Assembly (NCBI RefSeq): GCF_000482365.1
Contig: NZ_AXVC01000021.1
Coordinates: 1 to 64,000 of the forward strand
Origin: Porphyromonas uenonis DSM 23387 = JCM 13868
GTDB taxonomy: Bacteria > Bacteroidota > Bacteroidia > Bacteroidales > Porphyromonadaceae
Direction: 5' to 3'
DNA: 64,000 nt
In this document: positions 24,986 to 33,700 of the stretch, one piece after another
Layout: each line of letters opens with the position of its first letter
How positions within the stretch are numbered: position 1 is the first letter of the stretch
The notes under the pieces: model-generated
What the model was told of the DNA's origin: nothing
Databases searched by the model: none
The model's input: only the letters and a program-made list of their open reading frames with translations
Position numbers and translations under genes: made by a program

Positions 24986-26338
24986 ATGCTTACACTTCGT
25001 CATATCTTCCCCTTAGCCCTACTGGTCGCGGGGAGCTTTACCCTAGCAGCGCAGCAGAGCTGGACGCTACAGCAGTGTATCGACTACGCCGTCGCTCACA
25101 GCATCACAGTCGAGGAGGCGCGCCTACGCTTAGCGGGTAGTGAGCAACAGCTCTCCACCACGCAGCACAGTTACCTGCCCTCGCTCTCGGCGAGTGCTAG
25201 CCAGAGCGTTAGCCTCGGACGTAGTGCCGACAAGACGGGCGTCATCGGCGATCAATCCTCGAGCAGTACCTCCTTTGGGGCAAACCTCTCGTGGGATGTT
25301 TTCTCCGGGATGGCTCGTCCTAAGGCAACGGAGATAGCGCGTCTCAATCTAGACGCTGCGACCGCTGGACTCTCCTATGCCAAGGAGCAGATCGGGCTAC
25401 AAGTGGCTGAGGGGTACTACAACTTACTCTTCCGTCAAGAGCTAATCCATGTCGCCGATGAGCAACTCAAGCTAACCCGTGAGACGCTCACGAAAACGGC
25501 GGCACTGGTCCGTGCGGGCAAATGGTCTCGTGACAAGCTCGCTGAGGTGGAGGCGCAGCTCGCTAAGGACAGCGTCAACTACCTCCGCGCCTGCAGCGAT
25601 ACGGAGCTGGCGCGTCATCAGCTGGCACTCATCATTGAGTTGCCCGACTACACAGAGCTACAGATCACCTTGCCCGATGTCAAGAGCCTCAGCGCTACGC
25701 CCGCTCCTGAGCTGGCACTGGCTGACGATGCGCTCCTCGAGCAAGCGCGCTCGATGCGTCCCGAGATGGAGCAGGCAAGGCTACAGCTACAAATGGCGGA
25801 GCAGCAGATCGGACTGGAGCAGACGGGCTACATACCGAAGGTTTCCTTTGGTGCGGGCTACAACACGGGCTATTACTACATCCTAAATAAGGAGTTACGG
25901 CAGTTTAACCAGCCTTTTGGGGATCAGATGCGCAACAACGGACGCTACTTCGTTGGGCTTTCGCTCTCTGTGCCCATATTTGATGCGATGCGCACGGCAG
26001 ACAATGTAGCGCAGGCTCGTCTCCGCTACTCCGACCAGCAGATTGCTCTGCGCAAGGTAGACAAAGAGCTCACGCAGCAGCTCTACACGGCTCAGATCAA
26101 TGCCCGTGCCGCTTACAGTCAGATAGCAGCTGCCGAGCGGGCGACCGAGTCGGCCGAGACGGCGCTGCACTATGCGCAGATCAGCTACGAGGCGGGACGT
26201 GCCTCTTCGTACGAACTGGCCGAGGCGCAAAACCGTCACTTCGTTGCTCAGAGCGAAGAGCTCCGCGCTCGCTACGACTACCTCTACCGTGTGCTCGTAC
26301 TGCACAGCTACATCTCTCCCGCAGAGGAGACTAAATAA
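24986..26338 (+). CDS. TolC-family outer-membrane efflux protein
   Basis: A 450-residue exported protein (signal peptide through about residue 22, AAQQSWTLQQCIDYA at the mature start). Two repeated OEP halves are rich in Ala/Gln/Glu coiled coil, with the typical YDAVAHS-like N-terminus, LSVPIFDAMRT and RASSYELAEAQNR motifs. It would form the trimeric outer-membrane duct for the pump encoded upstream. A 264-bp gap with a family B array separates it from the adaptor gene. Confidence 0.92.
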   Translation: MLTLRHIFPLALLVAGSFTLAAQQSWTLQQCIDYAVAHSITVEEARLRLAGSEQQLSTTQHSYLPSLSASASQSVSLGRSADKTGVIGDQSSSSTSFGANLSWDVFSGMARPKATEIARLNLDAATAGLSYAKEQIGLQVAEGYYNLLFRQELIHVADEQLKLTRETLTKTAALVRAGKWSRDKLAEVEAQLAKDSVNYLRACSDTELARHQLALIIELPDYTELQITLPDVKSLSATPAPELALADDALLEQARSMRPEMEQARLQLQMAEQQIGLEQTGYIPKVSFGAGYNTGYYYILNKELRQFNQPFGDQMRNNGRYFVGLSLSVPIFDAMRTADNVAQARLRYSDQQIALRKVDKELTQQLYTAQINARAAYSQIAAAERATESAETALHYAQISYEAGRASSYELAEAQNRHFVAQSEELRARYDYLYRVLVLHSYISPAEETK

Positions 26339-26380
26339 TGTCTTCACAACACCACGAGTAATGGTTCCCGAACAGCGAGA

Positions 26381-26494
26381 CGAGTAACCCTTTGTAGGGA
26401 CGCACGGTCGTGCGTCCGTCCCCGTTAAAACTACGATGCTGTAACCTTTGACACAACGGACGCACGACCGTGCGTCCCTACAAATCGTTACACG
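26381..26494. repeat. Complete family A palindromic element
   Basis: 114 bp with ~37-bp imperfect terminal inverted repeats, CGAGTAAC...TTTGTAGGGACGCAC on the left and its complement ending GTTACACG on the right. Each arm is itself a hairpin (GGACGCACG-GT-CGTGCGTCC and its partner). The centre contains CCCCGTTAAAA and TGTAACCTTTGACAC. It lies just upstream of an ABC transporter gene. Confidence 0.88.
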
Positions 26495-26563
26495 TCAAGT
26501 GAATTCGTCCAAATCGTTATTCGTCTTGTAGAATCTAGTCAGACCCTAAACTTCACAACAATT

Positions 26564-27481
26564 ATGTATTCGCACTCAGATACCCACCTCACCGCAGAAC
26601 CTCTCGTGCAGGCTCAGGAGGTATGCTTCTCTTATGGCCGGCACCCGCTCTTTAGGGGTGTAAGCTTTACCCTGCCCGCAGGCTCTATCACAGGGCTCCT
26701 AGGCAAAAATGGCGAGGGCAAGACGACCCTCCTCAAGCTGCTCTCAGGACTGCTCCTAGCTAAGGGCGGTTCGCTCTCCGTACTCGGACACACCTGCAGA
26801 AAGCGCTCGGTGCCACTCCTCCGAGAGCTCTACTACCTCCCCGAGGAGGTGCAGCTACCCGCCACCTCTGCCGTCCAGTACCTCGACGGCGCGGGGCAGT
26901 TTTACCCAAACTATGATGCCACACTAGCTCGTCAGCTGCTGCAGGACTTTGACGTGCCACCCACCAACAATCTGCGTCGCCTCTCGATGGGACAGAAGAA
27001 GAAGGTAGCGCTCGTGCTGGCGCTCTCTCTGCGGGTGCCGTTGCTCCTCCTCGACGAACCGACCAATGGACTGGACATCCCGTCGAAGAGCAAGTTTCGC
27101 CAGCTCCTCGTGCAGCACATCTCTGACGAGCAGACCGTACTGATCAGCACCCACCAGGTGCGTGACCTAGAGCAAATGATAGATCGTCTGGTCGTGCTAC
27201 ACCAAAACCAGATCATCTGCAATGAGACGATCGCTCGCCTCGAGAGCACCTTCTACTGCGGCACCGCCGCCGAGGCGCCTCACGTAGCGCCGCTCTATAG
27301 CGAGCCCTCCGTATGGGGAGAGGTCGTAATGACGCCCCGCACGCCAGAGGCTGCCGAGACGGGAGGCTTCTCGATGGAGCTCTTCTTCAACGCTCTGATG
27401 TACAACACCCAAGCGGTGCTACAGCACTTATCCCAACCCACAAACGATACACTCACCCCGCAAGCCCCTCTCTCACTATGA
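26564..27481 (+). CDS. ABC transporter ATPase (YtrB/CcmA-like)
   Basis: A 305-residue ATPase with Walker A GLLGKNGEGKTTLL, signature RRLSMGQKKKVALVLAL, Walker B LLLLDEPTNGLD and a switch His in STHQV. The C-terminal ~90 residues extend beyond the core fold. The stop codon overlaps the permease start by 4 nt (ATGA), showing translational coupling. With the permease and GntR-type regulator it forms a YtrA-like regulated exporter; the substrate is unknown. Confidence 0.9.
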   Translation: MYSHSDTHLTAEPLVQAQEVCFSYGRHPLFRGVSFTLPAGSITGLLGKNGEGKTTLLKLLSGLLLAKGGSLSVLGHTCRKRSVPLLRELYYLPEEVQLPATSAVQYLDGAGQFYPNYDATLARQLLQDFDVPPTNNLRRLSMGQKKKVALVLALSLRVPLLLLDEPTNGLDIPSKSKFRQLLVQHISDEQTVLISTHQVRDLEQMIDRLVVLHQNQIICNETIARLESTFYCGTAAEAPHVAPLYSEPSVWGEVVMTPRTPEAAETGGFSMELFFNALMYNTQAVLQHLSQPTNDTLTPQAPLSL

Positions 27482-28353
27482 ACCAATCTGCTAATCTTAC
27501 GACCGCTGCGCCTAAGACGGGCGTCAGCTCCTTTAGCTTCAAGCGTCTCGGCCAGCTCCTGAAGCTGGACTTCGCCTTTCACCATAGACAGTGGATACAG
27601 ATCCTGATCGGTGGCTTCCTCGCAGCCTCTATACCAGTGATCGTGTCGGTACTAACTACCTTACTCTTTGGGATGGGTGGCAGTGACTTCTCCGCCCGTA
27701 GTGTGTACTTTGCCTGCCAATACTGTAGCCTCCTAGCGGTCTCTCTCGGAGTGATGATCAGCTACAACCAGCGTGTCAATGCTCCGCTCTCGCCACTCTA
27801 CCTACAGATACCCGCCTCAGCGACGGAGAAGTATGTTTCGCTCCTCCTCCTGACGCTGGTACTGCACATCATCACGCCGCTCCTAGGGGCGATCGCCTGG
27901 ACTGTCTACATGCTTATATGGGCCCTGATGGAGGGTAGTCAGGTACTCGCCCTCTATCCACAGATCCTCACAGATCCGCTAGGCTATGATAATGAGTCGC
28001 TACAATATGCGTGGGCTGTCAGCCTGATGATAGGTATGCAGCTGGCGGGCTATGCCACTTACCTCTTCTGTATCATCTCGGCGCGCAAACCCTTACGTGC
28101 AGTTCTGCGCTTTATGGGCATCGGATTTGGGATCTTCGTCGTATCGATGCTTGGCGTTAGCATGCTGATGCATCTACTAGACATTGGTAGTATAAGCCCT
28201 GATGAGACAGAGCGTTATCTTGTCTTCTACTTGGGCAATGGCGATGAGCTCAGCATCTCGCTCCTCGCCATGACGATACCATTCTACCTCTACGCCTTTG
28301 TGATGGTCTGGCTCGGCCTGCGCTCGCTACGACGCAAGCAGGTCACGGCATAA
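27478..28353 (+). CDS. ABC transporter permease
   Basis: A 291-residue membrane protein with about six hydrophobic segments (around residues 32-55, 80-100, 120-150, 185-205, 220-245 and 265-283). ATG 27478 overlaps the ATPase stop codon; an upstream in-frame ATG would read through the ATPase gene in another frame and is rejected. It is partner to the ATPase. There is no recognisable substrate-defining motif. Confidence 0.85.
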   Translation: MNQSANLTTAAPKTGVSSFSFKRLGQLLKLDFAFHHRQWIQILIGGFLAASIPVIVSVLTTLLFGMGGSDFSARSVYFACQYCSLLAVSLGVMISYNQRVNAPLSPLYLQIPASATEKYVSLLLLTLVLHIITPLLGAIAWTVYMLIWALMEGSQVLALYPQILTDPLGYDNESLQYAWAVSLMIGMQLAGYATYLFCIISARKPLRAVLRFMGIGFGIFVVSMLGVSMLMHLLDIGSISPDETERYLVFYLGNGDELSISLLAMTIPFYLYAFVMVWLGLRSLRRKQVTA

Positions 28354-28366
28354 CCCTTCTAACCTA

Positions 28367-28762
28367 ATGATCATGATCACACCACGTTTTAATCCGCAAG
28401 TAGTCATCTACGCTCAGATAGAGCAGCGCATCAAGGAGAAGATCCTCTCGGGCGAGTACCCCGCGGGGACGCAGATCCCGAGCGTGCGCCAGCTAGCTGC
28501 CGAGCTGGAAACCAATGCCAATACGATCTTCAGAGCTTATGAGAACCTGCAAAACGAGGGACTCATCTATCCGAAGAAAGGGCTCGGTCTCTATGTCTCC
28601 GAAACGGCCGAGATGCTCCTACGCGATGAGGCCTATCGTGTGCTAACCGAGGAGGAGCTCCCCGAACTCTTTGCTCAGCTCAAAGTGCTTAACATGGACA
28701 TCCTAGAGGTGGTCAGACGGCACGCCGACTGGGTCAAGCAGCAGGGAGACCCTGACGCTTAG
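28367..28762 (+). CDS. GntR/YtrA-family transcriptional regulator
   Basis: A 131-residue repressor-type protein. The winged-helix GntR domain occupies residues ~10-78 (VIYAQIEQRIKEKILSGEY, PSVRQLAAELETNANTIFRA, LIYPKKGLGLYV). Only a short helical tail follows, as in the YtrA subfamily that controls neighbouring ABC exporters. ATG at 28373 is an alternative start. It is placed last in the unit, whereas YtrA-type genes are often first. A terminator follows. Confidence 0.9.
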   Translation: MIMITPRFNPQVVIYAQIEQRIKEKILSGEYPAGTQIPSVRQLAAELETNANTIFRAYENLQNEGLIYPKKGLGLYVSETAEMLLRDEAYRVLTEEELPELFAQLKVLNMDILEVVRRHADWVKQQGDPDA

Positions 28763-28814
28763 CCCACCTCCGCACTAATCCGCAATCATCACTTTTCCAA
28801 ATAGCGTTAGTTGT

Positions 28815-28850
28815 AAGAGACTGTTGCCCCCGTGCAGCAGTCTCTTCTTC
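28815..28850 (+). terminator. Terminator after the GntR gene, resembling MITE ends
   Basis: A 13-bp stem (28815-28827 with 28834-28846, one G-T pair) with a 6-nt loop, then CTTC. Its sequence, AGAGACTGTTGC with GCAGCAGTCTCT, is almost the two MITE termini joined tip to tip. Confidence 0.8.
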
Positions 28851-28879
28851 ACAGACACCGTCGGTCTTACCACTAGCTC

Positions 28880-28899
28880 TTGCATTTTCCTTACCTTTG
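28880..28899 (+). promoter_or_regulatory. Promoter of queD-queE
   Basis: TACCTTTG at 28892-28899 with a TTG at 28880-28882, only 9 nt apart, so the -33 assignment is doubtful while the -7 box is clear. The ATG is 13 nt after the box. Confidence 0.55.
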
Positions 28900-28911
28900 T
28901 GACAGTTAACT

Positions 28912-29337
28912 ATGACGACAGTAGAGAGATATCACGATATAAGTATGGGACATCGTGTCGTGGGACACGAGTCGAAGTGCCGCCACCTACACGGACACAA
29001 CTACCGAATACACTTCACCTGCTCCGCAGCACAGCTCGATGAGCTGGGACGGGTGATAGACTTTGGCGTAATCAAGGAGCTCCTCTGCATGTGGCTGGAG
29101 GAGCATTGGGATCACAAGATGATGATCTACGATGAGGACCCGCTACTCCCATCACTACGGGAGCTGGTGCCAGAGGACTTGGTCGTGGTGCCCTTTAATC
29201 CGACAGCCGAGGCGATGGCGCATTACCTCGTCGAGACGATCGCTCCCGCACAACTTGCCGGCACGGGCGTGACGCTCGTCAGCTGCCGTGTTGAGGAGAC
29301 GGCACGATGCAGTGCTACCTACTCACTACCTATATAG
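28912..29337 (+). CDS. queD: 6-carboxy-5,6,7,8-tetrahydropterin synthase
   Basis: A 141-residue zinc enzyme of queuosine/preQ0 synthesis that converts dihydroneopterin triphosphate to 6-carboxytetrahydropterin. Zinc ligands are His14, His27 and His29, in HLHGHNY. The catalytic Cys23 is in ESKCRH, and a later FNPTAEAMAHYLVETI and VEET segment completes the T-fold. Length is normal. queE starts 1 nt after its stop. Confidence 0.95.
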   Translation: MTTVERYHDISMGHRVVGHESKCRHLHGHNYRIHFTCSAAQLDELGRVIDFGVIKELLCMWLEEHWDHKMMIYDEDPLLPSLRELVPEDLVVVPFNPTAEAMAHYLVETIAPAQLAGTGVTLVSCRVEETARCSATYSLPI

Positions 29338-29338
29338 T

Positions 29339-29944
29339 ATGCAGTCGCTACCGGTCAACGAAATCTTCTACAGTCTCCAGGGCGAGGGAGGACAGATGGG
29401 ACGCGCGATGCTCTTCGTGCGACTCTCGGGGTGCAATCTCGCCTGCGACTACTGTGACACGGACTTTGCGGGACATCGGCTCATGACGGCTTCAGAGATT
29501 TTGGCCGAGCTGGAGGGCTACCCCTGCCGAGACATCCTCTGGACTGGTGGCGAACCGACCTTAGCGCTGCGGGAGGAGCATATAGCTTTCTTTCACGAGC
29601 AGGGCTATCGTCAGTCTATCGAGACAAATGGCACACGCTCCGTGCCTCGGGGACTGGACTACGTCACTTGCTCGCCTAAGCCAGAAGCAATAAGTGGCCT
29701 GCGGGAGCGTTTTGTAGATAACTACCCTGACGGCATTGATGAGGTGCGCTGGCCACTACAACTAGGCGCTCCCCTACCGCCACCCATCGAGCAATTGGTG
29801 CGGGCACGGCGTTACTACGTCAGCCCCGTAGAGGAAACGGGCGTGGAGATGTCGGCAGTGGTGGCACGCTGTATGGACTTCGTCCTAGCCCACCCCGAGT
29901 GGCGGCTCAGCGTACAGCTACACAAGTTGCTAGGGTTTCGCTAA
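29339..29944 (+). CDS. queE: 7-carboxy-7-deazaguanine synthase (radical SAM)
   Basis: A 201-residue radical SAM enzyme making 7-carboxy-7-deazaguanine from the QueD product. The N-terminal NEIFYSLQGEGG and cluster motif GCNLACDYCDTDF (C-x3-C-x2-C) are diagnostic, followed by WTGGEPTLA and ETNGT. The start chosen is ATG 29339 immediately after the queD stop rather than an in-frame upstream ATG within queD. QueC and QueF are not in the window. Confidence 0.95.
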   Translation: MQSLPVNEIFYSLQGEGGQMGRAMLFVRLSGCNLACDYCDTDFAGHRLMTASEILAELEGYPCRDILWTGGEPTLALREEHIAFFHEQGYRQSIETNGTRSVPRGLDYVTCSPKPEAISGLRERFVDNYPDGIDEVRWPLQLGAPLPPPIEQLVRARRYYVSPVEETGVEMSAVVARCMDFVLAHPEWRLSVQLHKLLGFR

Positions 29945-29958
29945 GTAAACGGTTTGCT

Positions 29959-31956
29959 ATGAAGGTCTCGTCGTCACATATTCGCTGGTTGCTCGTGCTA
30001 CTCCCGTGCGCTATGGCGCTCTGTAGCTTGATGGGCTGCAAGAGTGTGACGCTGAGCAAGGCAGAGCTGTACGACCATACAGGTCGCTACGCCCTCGCTG
30101 CCGATAGCTACTACACGCTCTACCGCCGCACCTCTCGCAAGAAGCCAGAGCGACGGGCTTACCTAGCCTTCAAGGCTGCGGAGAATTACCGACGACTGGG
30201 CAACACACCCCGTGCGCTCAACTGCTACAACCTAGCTCTCTCGGGGGACTATCCCGACTCGATCCTCCACCTACGCATTGCTCAGGAGCTACAACAGCTG
30301 GGGCGCTGGCGGGAGGCGGGCAAAGCTTACAAGCAGTTTCTAGAGTACTACCCACACGACTACTTCGGACGCATAGGACTGGCGAGTGTGCGTCAGGCTG
30401 ACTCGCTCCTCGCCCACCCCACGGGACACACGGTCGAGACGGATCGTCTCTTGATCTCGCCCTATGCGGAGTTTGCCCCTTGCTATGCGCCCGACGGCAC
30501 GATACTCTACTTCACCAGTAGCCGGGTGCCTCTCCGTGATATGCTGCAGGAGAGCGAAGTGACGGGGTTGGGGACGAACAATCTCTTTATGATCAAGCAG
30601 GACGCCTCGGGCAAGTGGTCCCGCCCCGACAGCGTGCCAGGCAGTGTCAATACGCCCGAAGATGAGGGTACGCCCTCCATCTCGTCAGACGGCAACACGC
30701 TCTACTACTCCTACGCTGAGCAAAGCTCCACCTACGACCGTACCGTGCAGATCTACAAAGCCTCCAAGTCTAGCCAAGGAGGCTGGGGCAAAGGCGAGCG
30801 CGTACCCATCTGGGAGGATTCGCTACGCATGGCGGCGCATCCCGCCATTGACGCTTCGGGACGATACCTTTACTTCGTGAGCGAGGGGGCTGGCCTAGGT
30901 GGCAAAGACCTTTACCGCATATCCCTCAGCGAGCATGGCTGGGGCAAGCCGGAGCACCTAGGCAACGAGATCAATACGCCTGGCGACGAACTCTTTCCGA
31001 CGATGGTGGGCGACAGTACCCTATACTTCTCCTCCAATGGACGTGTGGGGCTGGGCGGACTGGACCTATACAAGGCGCAGATGGACTCGCTCGGCGGGTG
31101 GCAGGTGACGCATCTGGGCGCTCCGATGAACTCCTCCGCCGATGACTACGCACTTACCTTCTCACCGAAGCCGCAGTCGGGCTTAGCGGAGGAGGGTTAC
31201 CTCTCCTCGACTCGTGGCGACCAGCGCGGACGACCACACCTCTACCGCTTCTCATTGCCCGCCACCATCATCCGCATCGATGGCTTCGTGATGGACCGTG
31301 AGGGGTATGGCATCCCGCAGGCGACGGTACGCATTGCCGATGAGCAAGGTTTGCTCGCTACACCCATTGTCTCGACACGTGACGACGGTTCTTTTGTCCT
31401 TGAAATTGCCGGGTCCAACCGCTACGTGCTACATGCCTCGCACCCAGACTACCTCAACCAATACATGCCACTCGTGACCGACAGCGCCACCGAGAGCACC
31501 GACTACTTGGTTGACTTTTACCTAGCTTCGCGCCTGCACTCGGAGCAGATCCACGACATCTACTACGACTTTGACCGAGCTTCGCTACGCCCCGAGGGGA
31601 AGAAGAGTCTCGACTACCTCGTCACGCTCCTAGAGCAAAACCCCGACGTGCGCCTCGAGCTGAGCAGTAACACAGATCGCAAGGGTTCGCAGGCTTACAA
31701 TCAGAAGCTCTCGCAGCGTCGTGCGCAGAGTGTCGTCAACTACCTTATCGCCAAGGGCATTGCGGCCGACCGTCTAGAGGCTCGTGGCTACGGCAAGGAG
31801 CGTCCCTACGTAGTGACCAAAGGAATGGCGGTGCGCTTCGATTGGTTGCCCGAGGGGCAGGAGCTAACGGCCGAATGGGTCGGCACGCTGACCGAAGAGC
31901 AGCAAGTCGTCTGCGACCAGCTCAACCGTCGCACTGAGTTTACCGTCATACAATAA
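29959..31956 (+). CDS. porE: PorE-like OmpA-family lipoprotein of the type IX secretion system
   Basis: A 665-residue lipoprotein (lipobox Cys27 after a hydrophobic segment). Domains appear in order: TPR-like helices (residues ~35-135); WD40/PD40 beta-propeller repeats such as FAPCYAPDGTILYFTSSR and LGGKDLYRISL (~150-430); a carboxypeptidase-regulatory-like domain (VMDREGYGIPQATVRI); and a C-terminal OmpA peptidoglycan-binding domain (YYDFDRASLRPEG, LELSSNTDRKG, RAQSVVNYL). This is the order described for P. gingivalis PorE, which ties the type IX machinery to peptidoglycan. Other propeller-OmpA paralogues exist, so the symbol is probable, not certain. queE ends 14 nt upstream. Confidence 0.82.
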   Translation: MKVSSSHIRWLLVLLPCAMALCSLMGCKSVTLSKAELYDHTGRYALAADSYYTLYRRTSRKKPERRAYLAFKAAENYRRLGNTPRALNCYNLALSGDYPDSILHLRIAQELQQLGRWREAGKAYKQFLEYYPHDYFGRIGLASVRQADSLLAHPTGHTVETDRLLISPYAEFAPCYAPDGTILYFTSSRVPLRDMLQESEVTGLGTNNLFMIKQDASGKWSRPDSVPGSVNTPEDEGTPSISSDGNTLYYSYAEQSSTYDRTVQIYKASKSSQGGWGKGERVPIWEDSLRMAAHPAIDASGRYLYFVSEGAGLGGKDLYRISLSEHGWGKPEHLGNEINTPGDELFPTMVGDSTLYFSSNGRVGLGGLDLYKAQMDSLGGWQVTHLGAPMNSSADDYALTFSPKPQSGLAEEGYLSSTRGDQRGRPHLYRFSLPATIIRIDGFVMDREGYGIPQATVRIADEQGLLATPIVSTRDDGSFVLEIAGSNRYVLHASHPDYLNQYMPLVTDSATESTDYLVDFYLASRLHSEQIHDIYYDFDRASLRPEGKKSLDYLVTLLEQNPDVRLELSSNTDRKGSQAYNQKLSQRRAQSVVNYLIAKGIAADRLEARGYGKERPYVVTKGMAVRFDWLPEGQELTAEWVGTLTEEQQVVCDQLNRRTEFTVIQ

Positions 31957-31976
31957 TATATAGAGTGACCTAAGCA

Positions 31977-32543
31977 ATGATACATTACCAAGCGGACCCA
32001 GACTTAGCGGGCGTCTACCTCATCGAGCCAGACTGCTACGGCGATGCGCGTGGCTACTTTGCCGAGACTTACCGCACGGCAGACTTTGCAGCGACCGTCG
32101 CGCCTAGACCATGGGTGCAGGAAAACGAATCGTCCTCCGTCCGTGGCGTCTTGCGTGGTCTGCATCTCCAGCGAGGCGAAGCGAGCCAAGCGAAGCTGGT
32201 GCGTTGCGTCGTGGGCGAGATCATGGATCTGATCGTGGACCTACGGCGAGACAGCGACACTTACGGGCAGTGGCGCAGCTATCATCTCTCGGAGCAGAAC
32301 CATCGGCAGCTTTACATACCGAGAGAGTTTGCGCACGGCTTCCTCGTTCTCTCGGAGCAAGCGAAGTTTCTCTACAAAGTGGACAACGGCTACGCCCCCG
32401 AGAGCGAGCTCTGCATACGCTATGACGACCCGCAACTGGCGATCCCCTGGGAGTCGTGGGGCATCTCGCCCGAAGAGCTGATTCTTTCGGACAAAGACCT
32501 ACGGGGCATCTCCCTAGCCGACTACACCGCATCACGCTTTTGA
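31977..32543 (+). CDS. rfbC: dTDP-4-dehydrorhamnose 3,5-epimerase
   Basis: A 188-residue cupin enzyme of dTDP-L-rhamnose synthesis. Signature segments are GDARGYFAETYR, QENESSSVRGVLRGLHLQ (catalytic His in GLHLQ), VRCVVGEIMDLIVDLR, PREFAHGFLVLSE and the YKVDNGYAPESE loop. Normal length. It is followed 11 nt later by rfbB; rfbA is far away on the other strand and rfbD is not in the window. Confidence 0.95.
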   Translation: MIHYQADPDLAGVYLIEPDCYGDARGYFAETYRTADFAATVAPRPWVQENESSSVRGVLRGLHLQRGEASQAKLVRCVVGEIMDLIVDLRRDSDTYGQWRSYHLSEQNHRQLYIPREFAHGFLVLSEQAKFLYKVDNGYAPESELCIRYDDPQLAIPWESWGISPEELILSDKDLRGISLADYTASRF

Positions 32544-32554
32544 CACCTTACGCT

Positions 32555-33700
32555 ATGACTTCATACCGACATACCTACGCTGTGACTGGAGCTGCTGGCT
32601 TCATCGGCACTAACCTCGCTTACTACCTGAGCGAAGCCCTCGCCCCTGACGAGCGAATCGTACTGATCGACAAACTAACCTATGCGGGCAACTACCGCTC
32701 CATCGAACCGCTCATCGACAACGAACGGATCGTCTTCGTCCAGGCAGATATCTGCGATGCCGAGGCGATGGACGCTCTCTTCACCCACTACGCTCCGCAC
32801 TACCTGATCAACCTGGCGGCCGAGAGCCACGTCGATCGAAGCATCGAGGACCCCGCCATCTTCGTACGCACCAATATCCTCGGCGTACAGACCTTGCTAG
32901 ACACCATTCGCAACCATTGGTCTACCACCAGCGGGCGAGGCTCTTATCCCGTATGGCAGGAGGGACGTATGATGCTCCAGGTCTCCACGGACGAGGTGTA
33001 TGGTTCGCTCGGTCGGGAAGGCTTCTTCGTGGAGAGCACGCCGCTTGACCCACGCAGTCCCTACAGTGCTGCGAAAGCTTCGGCCGATCTCCTCTGCCAA
33101 GCAGCTGTGCACACGCACCATGCGCCAGTCGTTTGGACAAGATGCTCGAACAACTACGGGCCCTACCAGTTTCCCGAGAAGCTCATCCCGCTCGTCATCC
33201 GTCAGTGTCTCCTCGGCAAGGAGATACCGATCTACGGCACGGGCGAGAATGTGCGTGACTGGCTCTATGTCACCGACCATTGTCGTGCGCTCCACCTCGT
33301 GGTGACCCAGGGGAAAGCTGGTACAGCGTACAATATCGGCGGGCACAACGAACATACCAATCTAGAGATAGTCCGGATCATCATCGACCAGCTACACGAT
33401 CGTCTGAGCAAAGAGCCAGCACGTGCCGAGCGCATCTCTGAGATCTTAGGCGCTCAGGTTCAGCCCGAGCTGATCAACGAGCAGCTGATCACCTTCGTCC
33501 GTGATCGTCTCGGCCACGACGCCCGCTACGGCATCGACCCCACCTTCATTCATCAGGAGCTAGGGTGGATCCCCTCGATCCCCTTTGCTGAGGGCATCGG
33601 CTACACGATCGACTGGTACCTCGACCACTTCGACTGGGTTAAGGGGATCACTGACGAAGACTACCAGCACTACTACCAGCAGATGTACAGCGGACGATGA
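32555..33700 (+). CDS. rfbB: dTDP-glucose 4,6-dehydratase
   Basis: A 381-residue short-chain dehydrogenase-fold enzyme that makes dTDP-4-dehydro-6-deoxyglucose. The NAD site TGAAGFIGTNL is at residues ~11-21. The catalytic STDEVYGSLG and YSAAKASAD (YxxxK) motifs and SNNYGPYQFPEKLIP are present. ATG 32555 lies just after the rfbC stop. The last codons overlap the next start by 4 nt. Confidence 0.95.
   Translation: MTSYRHTYAVTGAAGFIGTNLAYYLSEALAPDERIVLIDKLTYAGNYRSIEPLIDNERIVFVQADICDAEAMDALFTHYAPHYLINLAAESHVDRSIEDPAIFVRTNILGVQTLLDTIRNHWSTTSGRGSYPVWQEGRMMLQVSTDEVYGSLGREGFFVESTPLDPRSPYSAAKASADLLCQAAVHTHHAPVVWTRCSNNYGPYQFPEKLIPLVIRQCLLGKEIPIYGTGENVRDWLYVTDHCRALHLVVTQGKAGTAYNIGGHNEHTNLEIVRIIIDQLHDRLSKEPARAERISEILGAQVQPELINEQLITFVRDRLGHDARYGIDPTFIHQELGWIPSIPFAEGIGYTIDWYLDHFDWVKGITDEDYQHYYQQMYSGR

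Noticed and set aside
27313-27477. Longer N-terminus for the ABC permease
   Set aside because: The extra 55 codons overlap the ATPase gene in another frame and are not hydrophobic; the ATGA overlap start is typical.
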